A stretch of DNA of 5,500 nt from NCBI GenBank assembly GCA_030620935.1, contig JAUXIP010000166.1, positions 1 through 5,500 on the forward strand. Reading direction: 5' to 3'. Shown piece by piece: positions 1 through 5,166 of the stretch (within the stretch, counting starts at the first letter, position 1; each line of letters starts with the position of its first letter). The notes beneath the pieces are model-generated. The model was not told where the DNA came from. It ran no database searches and was given only the letters and a program-made list of their open reading frames with translations. Position numbers and translations under genes: made by a program. This DNA comes from Deltaproteobacteria bacterium (GTDB taxonomy: Bacteria; Desulfobacterota_B; Binatia; UBA9968).

Positions 1-1153
1 CCATCACCGGGGTTAGAATTCCCTTGAGAACCGCCAACGTTAATGAAGAGACGTCATATTGAGTCACCTCACCGCCGTATTCGATGTGCACTTCTTTGGG
101 GACCGTCGCCAGCATCTGCACCTGTAAGCTTCCCAGCTTTTCGCACAATGTAAGATAAGGTCTGAGCGTTTCGAGCAGTTCGGGACTGACGGAAGGCACG
201 TTTACGGCATACCGAATGATGCTGTGGGCAAGATAATCGACCATTTGTTCCGCCACGGCGACCGCCACGTTGAGCTGGGCCTCGTCGGTGGATGCGCCCA
301 GGTGAGGGGTCGTGATCACTTGCTCCATCTGGAGCAGCGGGTGGTTGGGCGGAGGAGGCTCTTCGACAAAGACATCCAAGGCTGCCCCCGCCACTTTCCC
401 TTCGCGGAGGGCCTGCGCCAGATCCTTTTCATCTATGATGCCCCCGCGGGCGCAGTTGATGATGCGCACCCCCTTTTTCATCTTTTTGAAGTCGCTCCGA
501 CTGATAAGGCCGCGGGTCTCATTGGTCAACGGCACGTGGATCGTAATGAAGTCGGAGCGCGCGAAAATTTCATCGAGAGTGACGAATGCCACGCCGAGCT
601 TGGCGGCGTTTTCCGGCGGCACGAAGGGATCATTCCCGATGACCTTCATGCGTAGTCCCTGGGCCCGTTCGGCGACGATCCGGCCGACGTTTCCCAGACC
701 GATGATCCCGAGCGTCTTATTGCACAACTCCACGCCCATGAACTTGTTGCGCTTCCACTGGCCGGATTTCAGCGAGGCGACCGCCTGAGGAATATGACGG
801 GCCAGCGCCATCATGAGGGAGATCGTGTGCTCGCCGGTCGTCACGTTGTTTCCTCCCGGTGTGTTCATGACGACGATGCCCTTTTTGCTCGCAGCCGCGA
901 CATCGATATTCTCCACGCCGATCCCGGCCCTGCCGATCGCTTTTAGGTTTTCAGCGGATTCGAGAATGTCCGCCGTTACTTTGGTGCCGCTGCGGAGTAC
1001 CCACCCGTGGTAATCTCCGAGGATCTTTTTTAGCCCGTCCGGTTTGAGCCCAGGCCGCTCGTCGACTACGAATCCGTCCGCATTCTGAAAAATCTCAAGC
1101 CCCTGAGGGGCGAGGGGATCGGTTACAAGGATTTTTGTTTTTTGTTTTGCCAC
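1..1153 (-). CDS. serA: D-3-phosphoglycerate dehydrogenase, 3' end outside window
   Basis: Cytosolic NAD-dependent enzyme oxidising 3-phosphoglycerate to 3-phosphohydroxypyruvate, the first step of serine synthesis. I translated the minus strand by eye from a GTG at 1153 (GTG-GCA-AAA-CAA), which gives 384 uninterrupted residues to the window edge. Visible motifs are the Rossmann loop G152-LGNV-G157, D175 at the end of the next strand (NAD ribose contact), the catalytic set R236 (CARGG), E265 (DVFVEEP) and H284 (TPHLGAST), and an N-terminal substrate region with AGIGVENID near residue 76. Sequence continues past residue 320 as NVPSVSPELLETLRPYL and beyond, the intervening (ASB) domain of the long-form enzyme, so an ACT domain probably follows off the left edge. 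The start lies 4 nt after the stop of the aminotransferase, implying translation coupling; no in-frame ATG precedes it and the Shine-Dalgarno is weak. Family assignment is secure. Confidence 0.96.
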   Translation of the reverse strand, partial: MAKQKTKILVTDPLAPQGLEIFQNADGFVVDERPGLKPDGLKKILGDYHGWVLRSGTKVTADILESAENLKAIGRAGIGVENIDVAAASKKGIVVMNTPGGNNVTTGEHTISLMMALARHIPQAVASLKSGQWKRNKFMGVELCNKTLGIIGLGNVGRIVAERAQGLRMKVIGNDPFVPPENAAKLGVAFVTLDEIFARSDFITIHVPLTNETRGLISRSDFKKMKKGVRIINCARGGIIDEKDLAQALREGKVAGAALDVFVEEPPPPNHPLLQMEQVITTPHLGASTDEAQLNVAVAVAEQMVDYLAHSIIRYAVNVPSVSPELLETLRPYLTLCEKLGSLQVQMLATVPKEVHIEYGGEVTQYDVSSLTLAVLKGILTPVM

Positions 1154-1157
1154 GTTT

Positions 1158-2300
1158 CTATTCCAACGCCTCCATGAGAATTTCTTGGGCCGCGGCGACT
1201 CCTTTTCCGAATTGGACCGGGAATCCGAATTTCTTCAGCGCCATCTCCAACGCGCCGACCGCAACCAAGACATCGAAAGCTCCCATATACCCGACGTGGG
1301 CGATCCGAATAACCTTGCCCTGGATCTGATCTTGTCCCTCGGCGAAGGTGATCCCCATGCGGTCGCGAAGATATTCCAACAAGCGCTCCCCGTCGCTTTT
1401 GTCCGGCAGGAAGATGCCGGTGGCCGCCGGACTGGGACTTTCAGGGGCGAGAAGCTTGAGGCCTAACGCAGTCGCAGCCGCCCGAGTCGCCCTCGCCATG
1501 CGGTCGTGGCGGGCGTATACCTTGTCCAGACCCTCTTCCTGCATCATTTTTAGTGCTGCGCGCAGGCCGAAGACGAGAGATACGGCCGGAGTGAACGCTG
1601 TCCCTCCTTTTTTCTGACTTTTGCGTTCGAGTCTCAAATCAAAGTAGAACCTCGGCAGCTTCGCTTTGTCCACCATGCCCCAGGCCCGCTCGCTCAGAGC
1701 GATAAATCCCAGTCCGGGAGGAAGCATCAGCGCCTTCTGCGAGCCGGTGACCAAAACGTCAATGCGCCACGCGTCCAACGGCACGGGGAAGACACCGATG
1801 GCCGTGACTCCATCGACGACGAGAAGCGGACCGCCGCGAGTGACCTCGGCGATCTCACGGACCGGATGCAAGGCTGTGGTCGAGGTCTCGCTCGCCTGGA
1901 TCAAGACGCCTTTGATGTCGGGATGGTCCTTAAGCTGCTTTTTAATCGTTTCGACCTTAACGGCCTTGCCCCATTCTACCTTCACCTCGATCGGCTCCAG
2001 CCCGAAGGCCTTGGAGATCTTCAGCCACCGCTCGCCGAACTTGCCCCCGTTGACGACCAGAACCTTATCTCCCGGAGAAAAAAGGTTCGAGACAGCCGCC
2101 TCCATAGCTCCTGTCCCCGAAGAGGCAAGAGTCAATACGTCACCTTTCGTTCCAAAGAGTTCTTTCAGTGCCTCCTTGGCTTCATTAAAGATCGCGGTGA
2201 ATTGCGGGGTCCTGTGGTGGATCATGGTCGCGGCCATCGCCGTAGCGACCTCGTTGGGGATGGGGGTGGGACCTGGCGAGAGTAGGTATTGCTTAATCAT
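1158..2300 (-). CDS. class V PLP aminotransferase (alanine/serine-glyoxylate type)
   Basis: A 380-residue fold-type I, class V aminotransferase of the alanine-glyoxylate/serine-pyruvate family, full length for the family. Seen: N-terminal LSPGPTPIP (residues 7-15), SGTGA phosphate-binding turn (61-65), D163 in VVDGVTAIG (pairs with the pyridine nitrogen), PLP lysine K189 in VTGSQKALMLPPG, and R332 in IRIAHVGYMG, the expected carboxylate-binding arginine. The ATG at 2300 is preceded by AGGGG nine nt upstream (2310-2314). It is the first gene of an operon with serA, 4 nt apart. Family members act as serine/alanine:glyoxylate aminotransferases, and some paired with serA are thought to supply the phosphoserine aminotransferase step; the context favours a role in serine/glycine formation, but substrate cannot be read from motifs. 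It lies downstream of a putative ZTP riboswitch, with about 250 nt of leader between. Confidence 0.93.
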   Translation of the reverse strand: MIKQYLLSPGPTPIPNEVATAMAATMIHHRTPQFTAIFNEAKEALKELFGTKGDVLTLASSGTGAMEAAVSNLFSPGDKVLVVNGGKFGERWLKISKAFGLEPIEVKVEWGKAVKVETIKKQLKDHPDIKGVLIQASETSTTALHPVREIAEVTRGGPLLVVDGVTAIGVFPVPLDAWRIDVLVTGSQKALMLPPGLGFIALSERAWGMVDKAKLPRFYFDLRLERKSQKKGGTAFTPAVSLVFGLRAALKMMQEEGLDKVYARHDRMARATRAAATALGLKLLAPESPSPAATGIFLPDKSDGERLLEYLRDRMGITFAEGQDQIQGKVIRIAHVGYMGAFDVLVAVGALEMALKKFGFPVQFGKGVAAAQEILMEALE

Positions 2301-2326
2301 TTCTAAAAACCCCTAGATTCTTACCT

Positions 2327-2513
2327 TTTAAATGTTGAACAGAACCACTTCAACAAACTTTATCGCGCCAAGACGCCAAGAGCGCAAAGAAAAAAATGCC
2401 TTTCTATCTCTCCGAACTTGGCGTCCTTTGCGTCTTTGCGCGAGCCATAGTTTTTCCGACTCGGCAATCCAAAAGCTGAAATAGGAGACGCCTAAAACTC
2501 TGTTCACTTTAAA
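2327..2513. repeat. 187-bp element with imperfect terminal inverted repeats
   Basis: The outer arms TTTAAATGTTGAACAGA (2327-2343) and the complement of 2499-2513 (TTTAAAGTGAACAGA) match with a two-base gap. They enclose a second, longer inverted repeat (2364-2442). The whole sits between the riboswitch terminator and the aminotransferase start. Nested inverted repeats without a credible gene resemble a MITE or other non-autonomous intergenic repeat. No clear target-site duplication is visible, so insertion is inferred from form only. A 74-codon open frame crosses it but looks like a by-product of the repeat. Confidence 0.5.
2364..2442. repeat. 26-bp imperfect inverted repeat (CGCCAAGA/CGCAAAG type)
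   Basis: Left arm 2364-2389 and right arm 2417-2442 pair at 21 of 26 positions around a 27-nt loop. The left arm is itself a near-tandem of 8-mers (CGCCAAGA, CGCCAAGA, GCGCAAAG). I recall that intergenic palindromes built from CGCAAAG/CGCCAAG units recur in many environmental bacterial genomes. In the minus-strand transcript it would form a long hairpin in the leader of the aminotransferase-serA operon. No T-run directly follows on that strand, so it is not a standard terminator. Confidence 0.65.
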
Positions 2514-2520
2514 TAACCGG

Positions 2521-2547
2521 TGCAGCGTGCAGTTTATGTGCGCTGCA
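2521..2547. repeat. short palindrome TGCAGCG...CGCTGCA
   Basis: Seven-bp perfect arms (2521-2527 and 2541-2547) around a 13-nt centre, placed directly beyond the terminator T-run on the minus strand. It could be a small RNA hairpin in the read-through leader or a protein site. Function unknown. Confidence 0.4.
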
Positions 2548-2553
2548 GGCAAT

Positions 2554-2592
2554 AAAAAAGCCTGAACCTCTTTTGATGTAAGAGACCCAGGC
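2554..2592 (-). terminator. intrinsic terminator forming the riboswitch expression platform
   Basis: On the minus strand GCCTGGGTCTCTT (2592-2580) pairs over 13 positions with AAGAGGTTCAGGC (2572-2560). Three of the pairs are G-U wobbles; the loop is 7 nt and TTTTTT follows (2559-2554). The 5' arm begins inside the conserved CGCCTGGG of the aptamer, so ligand-stabilised folding of that segment would compete with the terminator and allow read-through into the aminotransferase-serA operon. This is the classic layout of a transcriptional ON switch. The hairpin and U-tract are seen directly; the competition is inferred. Confidence 0.85.
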
Positions 2593-2657
2593 GTTCGGCC
2601 GTCTTGATGTTTTGCACTCCCTCGTGGTCGATTCCACGCAGACGCCAGTCGCGCAAA
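2584..2657 (-). promoter_or_regulatory. ZTP (pfl-motif) riboswitch aptamer
   Basis: On the minus strand the leader carries the pfl-motif hallmarks in order. P1 is TTTGC (2657-2653) with GCAAA (2615-2611). The conserved GACTGGCG follows at 2650-2643. P2 is CGTGG/CCACG (2638-2634 and 2627-2623) with loop AATCGA. GAGGGAGT closes the first domain (2623-2616), then a short linker leads to GGCCGAACGCCTGGG (2600-2586). GGCG at 2646-2643 can form the expected pseudoknot with CGCC at 2593-2590. The class binds ZTP/ZMP (AICAR phosphates) and senses low 10-formyl-THF. The one visible departure from the remembered consensus is GAGGGAGT where GGGGAGT is usual. It begins close to the predicted transcription start and overlaps a terminator, as expected for a working switch. 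The assignment rests on motif recall, not a covariance-model search. Confidence 0.85.
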
Positions 2658-2666
2658 CCGGTATTT

Positions 2667-2695
2667 AAACTAGCTTAGAAGGTATGTTTTGTCAA
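2667..2695 (-). promoter_or_regulatory. sigma-70-like promoter of the serine operon
   Basis: Minus strand: perfect TTGACA (2695-2690), a 17-nt spacer, then TAGTTT (2672-2667), a weak -10 (3 of 6). The start would fall near 2660, a few bases before P1 of the riboswitch, which fits the short 5' lead usual for such RNAs. The -35 and the spacing are convincing; the -10 is poor. Confidence 0.6.
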
Positions 2696-2760
2696 CGGTA
2701 TTGCGGTCCTGCAGCAGTTTGCGGAACAGGCCAGAAACGGTTTGCCAACGATTTTGAACT

Positions 2761-2776
2761 ATGCGAATATTCGTAT
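2761..2776. promoter_or_regulatory. 16-bp near-perfect dyad upstream of the HAD gene
   Basis: ATGCGAATATTCGTAT contains the perfect 10-bp palindrome CGAATATTCG (2764-2773), and the dyad extends to 16 bp with one mismatched pair. It lies 37 bp before the start codon at 2813, in the stretch where a promoter must be; a weak TTGCCA (2742-2747) with GAATAT 17 nt on overlaps it. A dimeric repressor site is possible. No regulator is visible, and chance is a real alternative in an AT-rich intergenic stretch. Confidence 0.3.
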
Positions 2777-2812
2777 TTTATTGGGATTTGTTTCGAGCAG
2801 GCCCTATTCTAA

Positions 2813-3508
2813 ATGGAAAAAATCGTTCTCTTTGATATTGACGGAACACTCACCCGCTCCCATAACGGCTTCATCCCTTTCAACGAGGCCATTCAAAATA
2901 CTTTTGGAGTTCCCGGTGATATTCGCACCATCACTCCTGACGGTAACACCGACCCTCTGATCCTCGAAGAGATCCTTGCCGCGTCTCATCCCGAAGTAGA
3001 GATCACCGAAGAGAGGTGGCAGAGCTTTGCCGGAAACCTCCGGAAAAGTTATCACCATGCCATCCGAGAAGAGCTTACCGAAATAACCCCACTCCCTGGA
3101 GTCCTAGACCTCGTTAAGGAATTGACAAAAGTGGAAGGACTTTATCAGGGGGTCGTTACTGGAAACCTAAAGGTGATAGCCCAATTGAAACTTGAAGCCG
3201 CAGGCCTAAGTCCATACCTAAGCCTAGGGGCTTATGGAAGTGATTCCCGGTATCGCAAAGACTTGCCGGGAATTGCCAGAAACAGGTGGGAGAAGGAGTT
3301 GGGGAGATCCATCATGCCGGATCAATGTGTCATTATCGGAGATACCCCTAAAGATCTGGATGCAGCGAGAGAGAATCAAATGAGGTGCGTCTTGGTCGGC
3401 ACCGGGAAATACTCGCTGGAAAAGCTGGCATCATTCGAGCCGGACGCCTGCTTGTCTGATTTTACAAATACGAGGTCTGCTGTTGAGAGTCTACTGAAAC
3501 TGTTCTGA
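2813..3508 (+). CDS. HAD-superfamily hydrolase, phosphoglycolate phosphatase-like
   Basis: A 231-residue soluble phosphatase of the haloacid dehalogenase superfamily, normal length for the phosphoglycolate phosphatase/beta-phosphoglucomutase-like group. Motif I is DIDGT with nucleophile D8 and acid/base D10; motif II is T116 in VVTGN; K149 (YRKD) is the likely motif III basic residue; motif IV is GDTPKD with Mg-binding D177 and D181. Residues ~14-95 form a helical cap. The ATG at 2813 directly follows a TAA in another frame, and the Shine-Dalgarno is poor (GAGCAGG lies too far upstream). It heads a probable two-gene operon with the aldo/keto reductase and is divergent from the serine operon. 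Phosphoglycolate is an attractive substrate because the divergent aminotransferase may use glyoxylate, but HAD specificity cannot be read from these motifs. Confidence 0.9.
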   Translation: MEKIVLFDIDGTLTRSHNGFIPFNEAIQNTFGVPGDIRTITPDGNTDPLILEEILAASHPEVEITEERWQSFAGNLRKSYHHAIREELTEITPLPGVLDLVKELTKVEGLYQGVVTGNLKVIAQLKLEAAGLSPYLSLGAYGSDSRYRKDLPGIARNRWEKELGRSIMPDQCVIIGDTPKDLDAARENQMRCVLVGTGKYSLEKLASFEPDACLSDFTNTRSAVESLLKLF

Positions 3509-3524
3509 CTTCAAAGAGGTCAAC

Positions 3525-4529
3525 ATGCAATATCGGACACTTGGTAAAACAGGTCTGAGACTTTCCGAGATTGGCTTCGGTTGCGGCGCCAATGCCGTCC
3601 TCATGGTCCGTGCCAGTTACGAGGAACAACTAAAGGCGGTGCGCCATGCCTTGGATTCGGGCATCAATTATTTTGATACGGCCTTTGCTTATGGGTCAGG
3701 AAAGTCCGAAGAGAATTTGGGAAAGATTCTAAACGAGCTGAGCTCTTCGGTCGTCGTCTCGACGAAGATCCGGCTTGAGCCCGAGGACATGGCCAACATT
3801 AAATCTGCGACCGTTCAAGCTGTAGAGGCGGGACTCGAGCGTCTCAAGAGAGACTCAGTCAATCTGATTCAGTTGCACAACAGGATTACGGTCGAGAGAA
3901 GTCTGGGCAGGCGATTCAGCGTGACATCAAGGGACGTTATTGGACCCGGAGGGGTCGTCGACGGTTTTAAAGAACTTCGGGACAGAGGCAAAGTCGGCTA
4001 CTTCGGTTTCAGTGGATTAGGTGATCCGAAGGCCTTGCATGAGGTTATCGATAGCGGCGAATTCCATTCAGTCCAGGCTTATTACAATCTCCTCAACCCC
4101 AGCGCCGGGCAGCCTGTGCCAAAAGATTTTGGCGCTCTCGATTACGGCCGCCTCATTGATCGAGCTGCAGGCAAGGGGATGGGAGTCGCTGTTATTCGCG
4201 TGTTGGCAGCAGGCGCGCTTACCGCGACTCCTGAGGCTGGAGGCGGCAGCAGCCCGGAGCCGATGTCGCTCGGCTCCGACTATTCCCTGGATGTGGAGCG
4301 CGCTAACAAGGTCAAATCCATAATCGTCGGCGAGGATGAAAGTCTTACTCAAGCCGCCATCCGTTTTGCTCTGATGAAGCCTGAGGTCTCGACCGTCCTT
4401 GTCGGCTTCTCCAACACCTCCCACATCGACGAAGCGGTTGCTTGCCCCGGCGGCGGGGGGTTATCGGATGAGGCAGTGGCAGGTTTAAGAAAGCTTTGGG
4501 ACACAGATTTTGGAAAGATCAACCGCTAA
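3525..4529 (+). CDS. aldo/keto reductase
   Basis: A 334-residue NAD(P)H-dependent oxidoreductase with the (beta/alpha)8 barrel of the AKR superfamily, full length. Seen: N-terminal YRTLGKTGLRLSEIGFGCG (residues 3-21), the catalytic tetrad D51 (YFDTAFAYG), Y56, K81 (VSTKIR) and H118 (IQLHNR), the YGSGKSEENLG segment after the tyrosine, GYFGFSGLG near 158-166, and C-terminal VLVGFSNTSHIDEAV (291-305), the cofactor-binding region. Start supported by AAGAGG 5-6 nt before the ATG; it follows the HAD gene by 16 nt, so co-transcription is likely. Substrate unknown; such enzymes reduce varied aldehydes and ketones. The stop codon ends one base before an integron attC site, which marks the border between core genes and the cassette region. 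Confidence 0.94.
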   Translation: MQYRTLGKTGLRLSEIGFGCGANAVLMVRASYEEQLKAVRHALDSGINYFDTAFAYGSGKSEENLGKILNELSSSVVVSTKIRLEPEDMANIKSATVQAVEAGLERLKRDSVNLIQLHNRITVERSLGRRFSVTSRDVIGPGGVVDGFKELRDRGKVGYFGFSGLGDPKALHEVIDSGEFHSVQAYYNLLNPSAGQPVPKDFGALDYGRLIDRAAGKGMGVAVIRVLAAGALTATPEAGGGSSPEPMSLGSDYSLDVERANKVKSIIVGEDESLTQAAIRFALMKPEVSTVLVGFSNTSHIDEAVACPGGGGLSDEAVAGLRKLWDTDFGKINR

Positions 4530-4530
4530 G

Positions 4531-4597
4531 ATCGTAACGTTTGAGCTAACGGGCGCGGCGGACTTTCGCCGCGTCCCGGTTGAGCGAAGTGTTAGAT
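4531..4597 (-). other. integron attC recombination site (59-base element)
   Basis: Read on the minus strand: R'' box ATCTAAC (4597-4591, fits RYYYAAC), then ACTTCGCTCAAC, a stem CGCGGCG/CGCCGCG around a 6-nt centre, then GTTAGCTCAAACG and an R' box GTTACGAT (4538-4531). AACCGGG pairs with CCCGTT through a bulged C. An unpaired A follows, matching the extrahelical bases that give attC its direction. The outer boxes and the TTCGCTCAA and CTCAAACGTTA segments resemble the aadA-cassette attC as I remember it. The R' box carries an extra C compared with GTTAGAT, so recombination activity may be reduced. It follows the stop of the small membrane gene by 10 nt, the usual position in a cassette. Confidence 0.75.
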
Positions 4598-4953
4598 TGC
4601 CGGCTGGTCATTCCATAACCGGGGCATACATTGCCCACACCATCACAGGCAGCAAAATGAATGCCAGGCCAATTGTGACTCCGATTGGCAACCAACCCGC
4701 CCTATTATTTGATACAGCGATCAAGTAAACACCGGCCAGAGCGCCTAACGCTAAGAGCATCCACCAGCGATACGTTCCTAGAACTAACTTCGTGACTAAT
4801 GGCAGGTCAATATCCATCTCTGCGAATAATTGCTCGAAGCTAGACAGCATAGACTGAGAGTACGCCGTAAACAGCAGAACCAATACTACTGCAAATGAGG
4901 CGAGAGCCTTCTCTGGTGAGGTAATTCGCTTATCCATGCTTTATGCAATCTAA
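4538..4953 (-). mobile_element. putative integron gene cassette (about 416 bp)
   Basis: Its limits are taken as the G/TT cut points of the two GTTA-type boxes: upstream GTTAGAT (4954-4948) and downstream GTTACGAT (4538-4531). Inside are one small gene reading towards its attC and almost nothing else, the standard cassette plan. The start codon lies 10 nt after the upstream box. No integrase, attI or further clear attC is in the window, so this would be an isolated cassette or integrase-less array fragment. The downstream attC is well supported; the upstream limit is less sure. Confidence 0.5.
4608..4937 (-). CDS. small three-helix membrane protein, function unknown
   Basis: A 109-residue hydrophobic protein I cannot name. 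Likely membrane helices are at residues ~10-28 (after a charged MDKRITSPEK start), ~56-75 and ~82-104. Between the first two lies an amphipathic stretch with FEQLFAEMDIDLPLVTKLVL (34-53). That LPLVTK-type segment is reminiscent of the loop-to-helix region in type II secretion/pilus GspF/PilC proteins and of short uncharacterised inner-membrane proteins carrying the same pattern; the similarity is by eye only and does not support a secretion role. ATG at 4937 has no clear Shine-Dalgarno. The gene is followed after 10 nt by an attC site, preceded by a GTTAGAT box, looks lower in GC than serA, and runs convergent to the aldo/keto reductase: all signs of an acquired cassette gene. Confidence 0.75.
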   Translation of the reverse strand: MDKRITSPEKALASFAVVLVLLFTAYSQSMLSSFEQLFAEMDIDLPLVTKLVLGTYRWWMLLALGALAGVYLIAVSNNRAGWLPIGVTIGLAFILLPVMVWAMYAPVME

Positions 4954-4995
4954 CCATAGAATCTACTGCCGCGATTCCGGCAGTGTATTTAGGGC
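4948..4995 (-). other. degenerate attC-like hairpin upstream of the cassette gene
   Basis: Minus strand: GCCCTAA (4995-4989), then a perfect 7-bp stem ACTGCCG/CGGCAGT (4984-4978 and 4971-4965) with a 6-nt loop, then GTTAGAT (4954-4948), a good R' box. The left box lacks the expected AAC and the site is short at 48 bp, so it may be a decayed attC, an attI-like border, or only a hairpin near a chance GTTAGAT. Confidence 0.4.
4967..4988. repeat. 22-bp direct repeat, copy 1
   Basis: Matches 5081-5102 at 19 of 22 positions, including a perfect 13-bp core TCCGGCAGTGTAT (4976-4988 and 5090-5102). Copies are 114 bp apart. This copy lies in the attC-like hairpin. Confidence 0.7.
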
Positions 4996-5031
4996 AAACT
5001 CTTTCTAATTTAGAAGAACAAACCGCGTGCA

Positions 5032-5060
5032 ATATCACTTATCTACAAAGAACTTGTCAA
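5032..5060 (-). promoter_or_regulatory. sigma-70-like promoter for the membrane-protein gene
   Basis: Minus strand: perfect TTGACA (5060-5055), a 17-nt spacer, then TGATAT (5037-5032), 3 of 6. The start would be near 5025, about 90 nt before the ATG at 4937. A 13-bp palindrome TTCTAATTTAGAA (5003-5015) follows just downstream and could be an operator. The promoter lies outside the proposed cassette limit, so the gene would be expressed without an integron Pc. Confidence 0.5.
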
Positions 5061-5080
5061 GGACTATGAATTTCCCCAAA

Positions 5081-5102
5081 CGCCGCCAATCCGGCAGTGT
5101 AT
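5081..5102. repeat. 22-bp direct repeat, copy 2
   Basis: Second copy of the repeat at 4967-4988; the 7-bp stem of copy 1 is reduced here to GCCG/CGGC, and no GTTA box follows it. On the minus strand both copies are preceded by GCCC, which may mean both descend from attC sites. Confidence 0.65.
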
Positions 5103-5166
5103 CGGGCTGACGAGACTGGCCCAAGCTTCCACTAACAGAGTGCTGAAAAACTTTGCTCCCAGGCTG

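Noticed and set aside
224..1013. Plus-strand open frames opposite serA
   Set aside because: Antisense to a coding frame with full catalytic motifs; no start signals or family features.
1666..2316. Long plus-strand open frame (216 codons)
   Set aside because: Antisense to the well-supported aminotransferase; serine/threonine-rich composition is typical of a shadow of a GC-rich gene.
2364..2442. CRISPR-like repeat
   Set aside because: Only one inverted pair with short internal 8-mers; no regular spacers.
2417..2460. Possible terminator from the inner inverted repeat in the plus direction
   Set aside because: The T-run (2451-2455) starts 8 nt beyond the stem and there is no plus-strand gene upstream to terminate.
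2328..2552. Minus-strand 74-codon open frame across the leader
   Set aside because: It is made largely of the inverted-repeat element and the operon leader, has no Shine-Dalgarno, and its peptide looks like those that repeats of this kind produce by chance.
4510..4728. Plus-strand 72-codon frame covering the attC site
   Set aside because: It overlaps the end of the aldo/keto reductase, the attC palindrome and the membrane gene in antisense; no recognisable protein.
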